Below, one piece after another: positions 1 to 5,425 of a stretch of DNA of 5,425 nucleotides. The stretch covers positions 1 to 5,425 of the forward strand of contig CAZLLE010000104.1 of the NCBI GenBank assembly GCA_964560425.1, in the 5' to 3' direction. Numbering within the stretch: position 1 is the stretch's first letter; each line of letters starts with the position of its first letter. This stretch comes from CAZLLE01 sp964560425. Lineage in GTDB: Bacteria > Campylobacterota > Campylobacteria > Campylobacterales > QNZT01. A program made the position numbers and the translations under genes. Below the pieces are notes generated by a model, which was given only the letters and a program-made list of their open reading frames with translations, made no database searches and was not told the DNA's origin.

Positions 1-1677
1 CATCTTATCTATCTGTTTTTGTTGTTTTTCTATGTAGTTTGCATATTTTGATTCAACTAAGATCTGCTCTTTTGTATCTTTTTCAAAGGTTGAAAATTGT
101 GGGAAAAACTTATCTAATTTTTCTAGTGTAAAACTTTTTCTGCCTACTACACTCTTTAGTGCAATTTTATCAGTAGCTGGTTGTTCATCAATCTCTTTTA
201 GTTTTGCACTATTCTCTTTTGATGGTGTAGTATAGTTTTCACTTAGATAGAGTTTGGCATATGCTAAATCTTTTGCTTTTTGTACTATTTTTTCATAGTG
301 ATTATCATCTATCAATCCTATTTGATGTCCATAATGGCTTAGTCTTAGATCGGCATTGTCTTCTCTTAGTAGTAGTCTATATTCTGCTCTACTTGTAAAC
401 ATACGATAAGGCTCTTTTGTCCCTTTTGTAACCAAATCATCAATCAAAACACCAATATATCCCTCATCTCTGCGAATAATTAGAGGCTCTTTATCTTCTA
501 GTGATAGCACAGCATTGATTCCTGCCATGAGTCCTTGTGCCGCCGCCTCTTCATAACCTGTTGTTCCATTTATTTGACCTGCTAGATACAATCCTTTGAT
601 CTTTTTGGTTTCGAGAGTGTGTTTGAGTTCAGTGGGATTAACATAATCATACTCTATTGCATATCCATATCTTACAATTTTTGCATTCTCTAGCCCCTTT
701 ATAGTTCTAAGCATTTGGAGTTGTGTATCTACAGGAAGTGAAGTTGTAAGACCATTTATATAATACTCTGTTGCTTCTGTTGTTTGAGGTTCTATAAAAA
801 GATGGTGTCTATCTTTTTGGCTAAAACGATTAACTTTATCCTCTATACTAGGACAATATCTCGGACCCACCCCTGCAATTTGTCCTGTAAAAAGTGGTGC
901 TCTATGAAAATTACCCTCTATAATATCATGAGTAGTTGTGTTGGTATATGTGATAAAACATGGTAGTTGTGTAGGATTAAAACTATTCTTGTTGGTCGAA
1001 AAACTAAAAGGTATAGGCTCTTCATCTCCCGCTTGCTCCTCCATGACTGAAAAATCTATGCTTTTTGCATCAATTCTAGGACAAGTACCAGTTTTTAATC
1101 TTCCTACATCTAGTCCTAAAGATTTAAGACTTTTACTAAGCCCATAAGCTGCAAACTCACCTTGTCTTCCTGCTTGTTGGGTATGTTCTCCTATGTGGAT
1201 AAGACCAGCTAGAAATGTACCTGCGGTGATAATGACTTTTGGAGCATAATATCTATTTCCAAGTTGTGTAATTACCCCTTGTGTCTCACCACCTTCACTA
1301 ATTATCTTCTCTACAATCTCCTGTTTGATTGTAAGATTTGGAGTAGTTAGACAGATATCTCTCATGTAGATAGAGTATCTATCCATATCAATTTGAGCTC
1401 TACTGCCCCTTACCGCGGGACCTTTAGAAGCATTTAAAATACGAAATTGGATACCTGTGGCATCTGTAGCCACTCCCATATGTCCGCCAAGTGCATCAAT
1501 CTCTTTTACCAAATGCCCCTTTGCCAATCCTCCAATAGCGGGATTACAACTTACTGCGGCTATTCTCTCTACTAATATTGTGATAAATAGTGTTTTTTTA
1601 CCCATTCTAGCACTTGCCAATGCCGCTTCGACACCTGCATGACCACCACCTACAACAATTACATCATATTTTGTCAT
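1..1677 (-). CDS. mnmG: tRNA uridine-5-carboxymethylaminomethyl(34) synthesis enzyme MnmG (GidA), C-terminus cut by window edge
   Basis: Reading from 1677 down to 1 there are 559 codons without a stop. MnmG is an FAD protein which, with the GTPase MnmE, builds the (carboxymethyl)aminomethyl group on wobble U34 of several tRNAs in the cytoplasm. Visible motifs: the dinucleotide-binding GGGHAG at residues 10-15; SCNPAIGG around Cys44; GRLKTGTCPRID at 192-203; GVGPRYCPSIEDK around Cys275; LAGQINGTTGYEEAAAQG at 365-382; and the RRDEGYIGVLIDDLVTKG region from about 402 with the following YRMFTSRAEYRL. Cys44 and Cys275 match the two family cysteines needed for activity. The family is about 620-630 residues long, so roughly 60-70 C-terminal residues (part of the MnmE/tRNA-binding helical domain) lie outside the window. 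The ATG start places GGGHAG at the usual distance from the N-terminus. The ribosome site is weak: only an AGG about 11 bases upstream. The gene is divergent from the RNase T2 gene. Identification is very secure. Confidence 0.97.
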   Translation of the reverse strand, partial: MTKYDVIVVGGGHAGVEAALASARMGKKTLFITILVERIAAVSCNPAIGGLAKGHLVKEIDALGGHMGVATDATGIQFRILNASKGPAVRGSRAQIDMDRYSIYMRDICLTTPNLTIKQEIVEKIISEGGETQGVITQLGNRYYAPKVIITAGTFLAGLIHIGEHTQQAGRQGEFAAYGLSKSLKSLGLDVGRLKTGTCPRIDAKSIDFSVMEEQAGDEEPIPFSFSTNKNSFNPTQLPCFITYTNTTTHDIIEGNFHRAPLFTGQIAGVGPRYCPSIEDKVNRFSQKDRHHLFIEPQTTEATEYYINGLTTSLPVDTQLQMLRTIKGLENAKIVRYGYAIEYDYVNPTELKHTLETKKIKGLYLAGQINGTTGYEEAAAQGLMAGINAVLSLEDKEPLIIRRDEGYIGVLIDDLVTKGTKEPYRMFTSRAEYRLLLREDNADLRLSHYGHQIGLIDDNHYEKIVQKAKDLAYAKLYLSENYTTPSKENSAKLKEIDEQPATDKIALKSVVGRKSFTLEKLDKFFPQFSTFEKDTKEQILVESKYANYIEKQQKQIDKM

Positions 1678-1703
1678 TTATTTTATTACCTAGTTTTTTT
1701 GGG

Positions 1704-1710
1704 TATTATA
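1704..1710. promoter_or_regulatory. overlapping divergent -10 boxes for mnmG (-) and the RNase T2 gene (+)
   Basis: The 7-mer TATTATA lies in the 59-bp spacer between two divergent start codons. Read on the minus strand (1710 to 1705) it gives a perfect TATAAT -10 hexamer; read on the plus strand (1704 to 1709) it gives TATTAT, one mismatch from consensus. Each is preceded by a T-run (1693-1700 on plus; 1719-1715 on minus), as in Campylobacterota sigma-70 promoters, which often lack a clear -35 box. Predicted starts near 1716 (+) and 1698 (-) leave leaders of about 20 bases on both sides, enough for a ribosome site. This is prediction from sequence only. Confidence 0.5.
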
Positions 1711-1723
1711 GCTCAAAAAGTTT

Positions 1724-1729
1724 AGGGAG
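1724..1729 (+). promoter_or_regulatory. ribosome binding site of the RNase T2 gene
   Basis: AGGGAG lies seven bases upstream of the ATG at 1737. It decides the start: an in-frame ATG at 1614 lies inside mnmG and has no comparable site, while the 1737 start directly begins a signal peptide. Confidence 0.75.
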
Positions 1730-1736
1730 AAAGAGT

Positions 1737-2423
1737 ATGTACAAAAAAATTATAACAATAGTTATCTCATTGTTATTATCAGGTGGGGCATTTGCCTATT
1801 CTAAATATCAATCAACAAGTAATAAAGTATCAACAGATAATCTTTTGGCTTTGAGTTGGCAAAATACATTTTGTCAAACACATCAACAAAAAAGAGAGTG
1901 TAGAAATGTAAAACCAAACTCATATACCGCAACACACTTCACACTACATGGTCTTTGGCCTCAACCTAGAAGCAAACAAAATTGTCAAGGCAAAAGAAAA
2001 GTATATCTTGATAAGCCACTATACAATGAGCTTTTGAGTGTTATGCCTGCTGCAAAAAGTGGACTACAGCATCATGAATGGAAAAAACATGGTACTTGTT
2101 ATGGTACTAGCCAAGATGAATATTTTAGAGACTCTATTTTACTTATTAAAGAGTTTAATAATTCACCAGTTAGAGATTTTTTTGCTAAAAATATTGGTCA
2201 AACTATCACAAAAGAGCAACTTATGAGAGCTTTTGATAAAGCTTTTGGAAAAGGGAGTGGTAGAAAAGTGAAAATGATGTGTAATAAAGGGATGATTAGT
2301 GAACTTCAAATCAATCTAAATGGAGAGATTAAGCCCACTTCCAAAATAGCAGATCTTTTAAAAGGAGCCAAAAATGCACAAGGTGGATGTAGAAAAGGGA
2401 GAGTTGATAGAGTAGGGTTTTAA
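1737..2423 (+). CDS. secreted ribonuclease, T2 family (RNase I-like)
   Basis: 228 residues. RNase T2 enzymes cut single-stranded RNA through 2',3'-cyclic phosphate intermediates, without metal and with little base preference; bacterial members such as E. coli RNase I are periplasmic. Residues 1-20 form a signal peptide: KK near the start, a hydrophobic core, then GGAFA before the likely cleavage site at 20/21. Both catalytic motifs are intact: FTLHGLWP at 68-75 (His71) and HEWKKHGTC at 113-121 (His113, Glu114, Lys117, His118). Six cysteines (46, 55, 83, 121, 182, 218) could form three disulfides, fitting an exported enzyme. The mature protein of about 208 residues is shorter than E. coli RNase I and rich in Lys and Arg. 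It is the only plus-strand gene here; its stop overlaps the stop of the convergent yqaA. Likely roles are RNA scavenging or turnover in the periplasm (inference). Its closest relatives cannot be judged from sequence alone. Confidence 0.95.
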   Translation: MYKKIITIVISLLLSGGAFAYSKYQSTSNKVSTDNLLALSWQNTFCQTHQQKRECRNVKPNSYTATHFTLHGLWPQPRSKQNCQGKRKVYLDKPLYNELLSVMPAAKSGLQHHEWKKHGTCYGTSQDEYFRDSILLIKEFNNSPVRDFFAKNIGQTITKEQLMRAFDKAFGKGSGRKVKMMCNKGMISELQINLNGEIKPTSKIADLLKGAKNAQGGCRKGRVDRVGF

Positions 2424-2827
2424 ATAAGTAGAGAGATAATAATATATCTCAATGCCTTTGCAATAAAAACAATAGTAACAAAAAATTTAAAACTATATTT
2501 TGTTACCCCTGCTATAAAAGTGATTGGATCACCAATAATTGGCATCCATGAGAGTAGCAGGGCAAATCCACCATATTTATCAAAGATATTGTGAGCTTTT
2601 AAAAGATGAGAAGATGATACATATTTTTTATCTACTAAATATTCAAAACCCTTTTTTCCGATGAGGTAATTTATAATTGACCCTAGAGTATTTCCTAATG
2701 TTGCCGTAATTAATAGGGCTAGTAGATTGTAGCCTTGTGAAATATCATACAAAAGAAGAGCTTCACTACCCCCCGGAATCAGAGTTGCTGAGAGTAGGGA
2801 GAGTGTAAAAAGAGTTATATATATCAA
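2420..2827 (-). CDS. yqaA: YqaA family (DedA/SNARE-associated-like) inner-membrane protein
   Basis: 135 residues, close to the roughly 140 of E. coli YqaA. It is hydrophobic throughout, with helices at about residues 1-15, 25-55, 85-107 and 111-134. Family features are the N-terminal PGGSEALL (18-25), the GNTLGS and INYLIGKKG stretch (45-60), and FDKYGGFALLLSWMPIIGDP (83-102), whose glycine/proline-rich part resembles the re-entrant loop of DedA proteins. DedA relatives are implicated in lipid-carrier flipping and envelope homeostasis; what YqaA itself does is not established. The start is a TTG one base after the truD stop. It is the first usable start after an in-frame stop at 2849-2851, and no ATG or GTG lies near it. 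There is no clear ribosome site, so translation is probably coupled to truD. The family call comes from recognised sequence pattern; the TTG start is fairly sure. Confidence 0.85.
   Translation of the reverse strand: MIYITLFTLSLLSATLIPGGSEALLLYDISQGYNLLALLITATLGNTLGSIINYLIGKKGFEYLVDKKYVSSSHLLKAHNIFDKYGGFALLLSWMPIIGDPITFIAGVTKYSFKFFVTIVFIAKALRYIIISLLI
2433..2450. other. small inverted repeat at the convergent gene ends
   Basis: GAGATA at 2433-2438 and TATCTC at 2445-2450 can form a six-base-pair stem with a six-base loop, just past the RNase T2 stop and inside the last codons of yqaA. It is the only dyad I see where either transcript could end. It is AT-rich and no T-run follows on either strand, so it is a poor intrinsic terminator and may be chance. 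Confidence 0.3.
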
Positions 2828-2828
2828 G

Positions 2829-3929
2829 TTATTTGGTAATAGTATGAGTCAACTCTTCAAGAAGAACAGTTGCATAAGATCCTTTTGGAAGTGTAAAGTT
2901 TAGCTCATATTGAGCCTCGTCTTCTCTATATTTGCCGACTAAATCTTCTGCCCAAATCCATGCAAATCTTCTTGCTCCATTCATTTTATTGGCATAATCT
3001 TGAGCCTCTTTGGAGATATCTTTTTCGATATTAAAAGCCATACCTACTGAGTTTTGAGCTTTTTTACCACAAAGAAGACCTGTAATAGTGATATCTTTTT
3101 CAAAAAACCGTTGGCTCTCAATTTCCAAATCTTCACATAAAAATACTCTTCCATGTGGATAATGATGAAGTAGTTCACCTGGTAACATTTTGAAAAAGTT
3201 TGGTTGGGATTTGATCTGTTTTATTAGCTCTTTTGAGTAATTAAATAGTGTAAAAAGCTCTTTTTCATCAAATGAATCAAAAAGTTTACTCATCTCTACC
3301 CTTTTTGAGAGCCATAAGTTAAAGAGGTGGCTTTGATATGCACTTATAAAAAACTTGTACATTTTTTTATTTCTCTCTTTTACTTTTCCTGCTAATATAT
3401 CTCTACCTCTCTCATAATTATCTCCATCTCGTCCAAATCTTTGATATCCAAAATAGTTTGGAAAGCCCTGTTTGCGTACAATTTGAATTGCTTGATGTAG
3501 CTTTTTTGCCCCTACAGAATCAACTTTTTTTAATCTTATAAAAAAGCTATTTCCCTTTAGATGTCCAATTTTTAGTTTATTATTATGGTAGGTTCTCTCT
3601 AATATTTTTATTTTCTCATGTTTTAAATTTTCCAATTTATCTTCAGATTTTTTTGGCATAGATATGTATTGTATTGTCATACCATCTTTATCTTTGAGTC
3701 CTGCATATCCAAAATCTCTCTGCTTTACTCCTGTAACTTCACTAAGTATTTTTAACATTGCCCAAGTGGTAAGATCTTTTTTTCTGATTTTTAGTACAAG
3801 ATGTTCACCCTCCCCACTAAATGAGTACAGAGGTACTTCGCTAACTACAAAATCACTAGAATTTTTGGTAAAATGAAAATTTATTGGGGTATGGTTTAGA
3901 TAAAAAAGACGATTCAAATTAAGCTCCAT
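2829..3929 (-). CDS. truD: tRNA pseudouridine(13) synthase TruD
   Basis: 366 residues against 349 in E. coli. TruD isomerises U13 of certain tRNAs (tRNA-Glu in E. coli) to pseudouridine in the cytoplasm. The catalytic motif GYAGLKDKDGMT spans 74-85 with the nucleophile Asp80, the same number as in E. coli. GNSFFIRL follows at 126-133, then NYFGYQRFG at 158-166, AYQSHLFN at 197-204 (start of the TRUD-specific domain region), and the closing LPKGSYATVLLEEL at 347-360. The N-terminus (HTPINFHFTKNSSDFVV) fits relatives from the ATG, which supports that start although the only AGG is 14 bases away. It lies 37 bp after thiL and 1 bp before yqaA, so it is probably the middle gene of an operon. No defect is seen, and the assignment is very secure. 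Confidence 0.97.
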   Translation of the reverse strand: MELNLNRLFYLNHTPINFHFTKNSSDFVVSEVPLYSFSGEGEHLVLKIRKKDLTTWAMLKILSEVTGVKQRDFGYAGLKDKDGMTIQYISMPKKSEDKLENLKHEKIKILERTYHNNKLKIGHLKGNSFFIRLKKVDSVGAKKLHQAIQIVRKQGFPNYFGYQRFGRDGDNYERGRDILAGKVKERNKKMYKFFISAYQSHLFNLWLSKRVEMSKLFDSFDEKELFTLFNYSKELIKQIKSQPNFFKMLPGELLHHYPHGRVFLCEDLEIESQRFFEKDITITGLLCGKKAQNSVGMAFNIEKDISKEAQDYANKMNGARRFAWIWAEDLVGKYREDEAQYELNFTLPKGSYATVLLEELTHTITK

Positions 3930-3944
3930 ATATTATATAAGTAC

Positions 3945-3957
3945 CTGATTCTATCAG
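3945..3957. repeat. short inverted repeat in the thiL-truD spacer
   Basis: CTGAT at 3945-3949 and ATCAG at 3953-3957 form a five-base-pair stem with a three-base loop. In the minus-strand mRNA it lies between the thiL stop and the truD start, and the only AGG before truD overlaps its base. In that direction the T-run comes before the stem, so it is not an intrinsic terminator for thiL. A small effect on truD translation is possible but unproven. Confidence 0.3.
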
Positions 3958-3966
3958 AAAAAGATT

Positions 3967-4788
3967 TTAAAAATGGTTCTCTTCACACTCACTTTGATAT
4001 TTACCCTCTATTGCCTGAGCTATAATATTAATTTTTAAGTTATGTTTTTTTGCTATCTCTTTAATCTCTTTTTCATCAAGAGGATAAAATGAAAAAAGTA
4101 TCTCATACTCTTCTCCGCTACATAAAATATCTTTATCAAGTTGGGAAAAAAATTTAAATCCAATATTATTTAGTTTAGAAAGTCTTGAAAGATCTTTGCT
4201 TAATCCATCAGATATATCTAATGCTGAGTTGATTAAATGTGATGCTTCATAAAAAAAATTACCTCTCAATTTGGGTGTTATAAATTTGGAATCTTGGGAT
4301 ATAGATTGATCATTTAGTAGTGCATCTAAATCTTTTTTGACAGAACCTAAATCTCCTGTATAAGCGATCAGGCTTCCCTCTTGTATATTATCTCTTCTTA
4401 TAGGCTTTTTACTCTCAGATATAAGAGTGATAGATATGTCTAGTTTATCTCCCGCAACAGTATCCCCGCCTATGATCTCAAAATCAAACTCTCTAGATGC
4501 TCTTACAAAACCTTTACTCAACTCTTCCATCTGAAAAGGGGTATAAAATGATGGAATTTTAATTCCAATTAGTGCATATTTGGGATGAGCATTCATGACA
4601 ATAGCGTCAGAAATATTGATAAGCATACTCTTATAAGCTATCTCTTGTAAACTCATCCACCCTTTTTTGAAGTGTATATCTTCACAAAATAGATCTTTTG
4701 AAAAAATTTGATCCCCTATAATAGCACCATCATCACCAATATATTTATTTTTAAATAGAGATATAAAAAATGACTCTTTATCTTCCAA
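3967..4788 (-). CDS. thiL: thiamine-monophosphate kinase ThiL
   Basis: 273 residues. ThiL phosphorylates thiamine monophosphate with ATP to thiamine diphosphate, the active cofactor, in the last step of thiamine synthesis. Motifs of the PurM/ThiL fold appear in order: GDDGA (18-22), CEDIHF (35-40), NISDA (58-62), GGDT (107-110), ALDISDGL (189-196) and SGEEYEILF (224-232). The acidic residues of the first motifs bind Mg-ATP in the family. It is clearly shorter than the ~325-residue E. coli enzyme; the stretch between ALDISDGL and SGEEYE is only about 27 residues. From memory, short forms are usual in Campylobacterota, so I do not read this as truncation. The start is TTG at 4788: AAGGA lies seven bases upstream, no ATG or GTG occurs back to the in-frame stop at 4831-4833, and the start puts GDDGA at the usual position. 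It is the first gene of the probable thiL-truD-yqaA operon. Confidence 0.95.
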   Translation of the reverse strand: MEDKESFFISLFKNKYIGDDGAIIGDQIFSKDLFCEDIHFKKGWMSLQEIAYKSMLINISDAIVMNAHPKYALIGIKIPSFYTPFQMEELSKGFVRASREFDFEIIGGDTVAGDKLDISITLISESKKPIRRDNIQEGSLIAYTGDLGSVKKDLDALLNDQSISQDSKFITPKLRGNFFYEASHLINSALDISDGLSKDLSRLSKLNNIGFKFFSQLDKDILCSGEEYEILFSFYPLDEKEIKEIAKKHNLKINIIAQAIEGKYQSECEENHF

Positions 4789-4795
4789 ACTAATA

Positions 4796-4800
4796 TCCTT
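4796..4800 (-). promoter_or_regulatory. ribosome binding site deciding the TTG start of thiL
   Basis: On the minus strand AAGGA sits seven bases before TTG at 4788-4786. It is the best ribosome site on this strand of the window and supports the non-ATG start. Confidence 0.7.
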
Positions 4801-4813
4801 TTGATTTGGTGCT

Positions 4814-4822
4814 ATTTTATCA
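4814..4822 (-). promoter_or_regulatory. candidate extended -10 promoter of thiL-truD-yqaA
   Basis: The minus strand reads TGATAAAAT, that is TG, one base, then TAAAAT (one mismatch to TATAAT), preceded by a run of five T (4829-4825). The predicted start near 4807 leaves a leader of about 19 bases containing the AAGGA site. No good -35 box is seen. It would let the operon be transcribed apart from the upstream serpin gene. Confidence 0.4.
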
Positions 4823-4849
4823 TGAAAAATTTATACCAATCTCTAATTA

Positions 4850-5425
4850 TTATTCCAATGGATTCACAACTCTTCCTAAAAATAGAACTGTTTTAGTCTC
4901 TTTATGGCAAAGTGCAAAAATAAATGGTCTATTAAACCTTACTGTAATTGGCTTTTTAACATTTGTAATTGCGATAGTTGTTGCAGATGCTGATGCCGCT
5001 TCTGTACCCTCTTCATCAATTTTAAATAGAGTTTTTTGCACAATATTTGAGATATGTAGACCATGATTATCTGTAATTGCTGAAAAGTTTGCATCTAAAC
5101 TAAATGCTTTTATTATTCCTGTTTCTTGAAGTGCTGATGTTAAATTTAAAATGTTAGTTTCTGTTGTAAATTTAGGGTAATATAGATCTATATATTTCTC
5201 TTCCAAATTATCGGTTATCTCTTGAAAATAGGGACAGCTCAAATTTTGTTCTACATTTTCAAACTCTCCTTTATCTGGTAAAATACTCATGATTCTATAA
5301 TCACTATCTTTATAATCCATAAAAACAATTTGTGCATTTGGCACTCTTTTGTATTCAAAACCATTCTTTTGATGCATCATTGGTATTTTTATCTTTTGAT
5401 TATTTAGTGTATAAAAAGTTTCTAA
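4850..5425 (-). CDS. serpin (serine/cysteine protease inhibitor), C-terminal half; N-terminus beyond window edge
   Basis: The frame is open from 5425 to the TAA at 4852-4850: 191 residues, about half of a typical 370-400-residue serpin. An ATG at 5380 is internal, because the codons before it already read family sequence (FYTLNNQKIKIP, residues 4-15), which continues into MMHQKNGFEY. Serpins trap a target protease as a covalent complex after cleavage of an exposed loop. Visible in order are DYRIMSILPD (strand s3B region), YYPKFTTETNILNL, ALQETGIIKAF with DANFSAITD, the hinge EEGTEAASASAT (138-149), the loop to about residue 158, FNRPFIF (164-170) and the signature end FLGRVVNP (182-189). Small residues at P12-P8 (A, A, S, A, S) are typical of inhibitory serpins. 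The helix-F/shutter half and any signal peptide or lipobox are not visible, so its location is unknown. It lies 61 bp upstream of thiL in the same direction; a functional link is unlikely. Base use resembles the neighbours. Confidence 0.95.
   Translation of the reverse strand, partial: LETFYTLNNQKIKIPMMHQKNGFEYKRVPNAQIVFMDYKDSDYRIMSILPDKGEFENVEQNLSCPYFQEITDNLEEKYIDLYYPKFTTETNILNLTSALQETGIIKAFSLDANFSAITDNHGLHISNIVQKTLFKIDEEGTEAASASATTIAITNVKKPITVRFNRPFIFALCHKETKTVLFLGRVVNPLE
4952..5014 (-). other. serpin hinge and reactive-centre loop
   Basis: This segment codes for EEG (P17-P15) followed by TEAASASATTIAITNVKK. Counting 14 residues on from the hinge glycine by the standard rule puts P1 at Thr and P1' at Asn (I-T-N-V). 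The loop is about two residues longer than that of alpha-1-antitrypsin and one shorter than that of antithrombin when counted to the conserved RPF/KPF element, so the P1 call may be off by one or two. A Thr at P1 would point to an elastase- or subtilisin-like target rather than a trypsin-like one (inference). Confidence 0.6.

Noticed and set aside
784..1642. Plus-strand open frames at 784-966, 938-1147 and 1457-1642
   Set aside because: They lie opposite mnmG, which is intact and carries all family motifs; their translations show no recognisable domain.
1614..1736. Longer start for the RNase T2 gene at the ATG at 1614
   Set aside because: The extra 41 residues overlap mnmG antisense and lie before a perfect signal peptide; AGGGAG supports the ATG at 1737.
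2038..2226. Plus-strand 62-codon frame inside the RNase T2 gene
   Set aside because: It is an out-of-frame shadow of a clear enzyme gene.
2433..2450. Rho-independent terminator for the convergent pair
   Set aside because: The stem is six mostly A/T pairs and no T-run follows on either strand.
3664..3876. Plus-strand frame opposite truD
   Set aside because: It overlaps the catalytic-motif region of truD on the other strand, with no domain or ribosome site.
4806..5066. Plus-strand frame opposite the serpin gene
   Set aside because: It is antisense to the conserved loop and C-terminus of the serpin, and its translation resembles nothing known.
5378..5380. ATG at 5380 as the serpin start
   Set aside because: The codons upstream to the window edge continue serpin sequence, so the gene runs off the window and this Met is internal.
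1..5425. tRNA or rRNA genes, CRISPR repeats, insertion sequences, riboswitches (including a TPP riboswitch before thiL)
   Set aside because: No cloverleaf, repeated spacers, transposase or terminal repeats were seen, and the 61-bp spacer before thiL is too short and lacks the conserved TPP-box sequence.

Overview
This AT-rich window most likely comes from a member of the Campylobacterota (the former Epsilonproteobacteria; Sulfurimonas/Sulfurovum/Arcobacter-like, genus not decidable). The reasons are the wording of the MnmG, TruD and ThiL proteins, the tight order thiL-truD-yqaA, the unusually short ThiL, and strong use of AGA and ATA codons. It is almost fully coding: five of the six genes read on the minus strand and one on the plus strand. 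No gap exceeds about 60 bases.

Left part (1-1677, minus): mnmG, the FAD enzyme that modifies the wobble uridine of tRNAs. It is cut by the left edge, so its last ~60-70 codons are missing. A 59-bp divergent spacer (1678-1736) with an overlapping, nearly symmetric -10 box separates it from a plus-strand gene (1737-2423) for a secreted RNase of the T2 family, with signal peptide, both catalytic motifs and six cysteines.

Middle part (2420-4788, minus): the RNase gene meets yqaA (small DedA-like membrane protein) tail to tail, with the two stop codons overlapping. Read in its own direction, the cluster is thiL (thiamine-phosphate kinase), truD (tRNA pseudouridine-13 synthase), yqaA. The spacings are 37 bp and 1 bp, so this is very probably one operon. 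Both thiL and yqaA start with TTG. A candidate extended -10 lies just before thiL.

Right part (4850-5425, minus): the C-terminal half of a serpin, cut by the right edge, with an intact inhibitory-type hinge and reactive-centre loop. It is the least expected gene for this kind of organism.

Most of the window is conserved housekeeping (tRNA modification and thiamine cofactor synthesis) with two accessory-looking genes, the exported RNase T2 and the serpin. I see no mobile element, CRISPR array, tRNA or rRNA. I found no convincing new multi-gene system. The serpin and the symmetric divergent promoter are the points most worth a second look.
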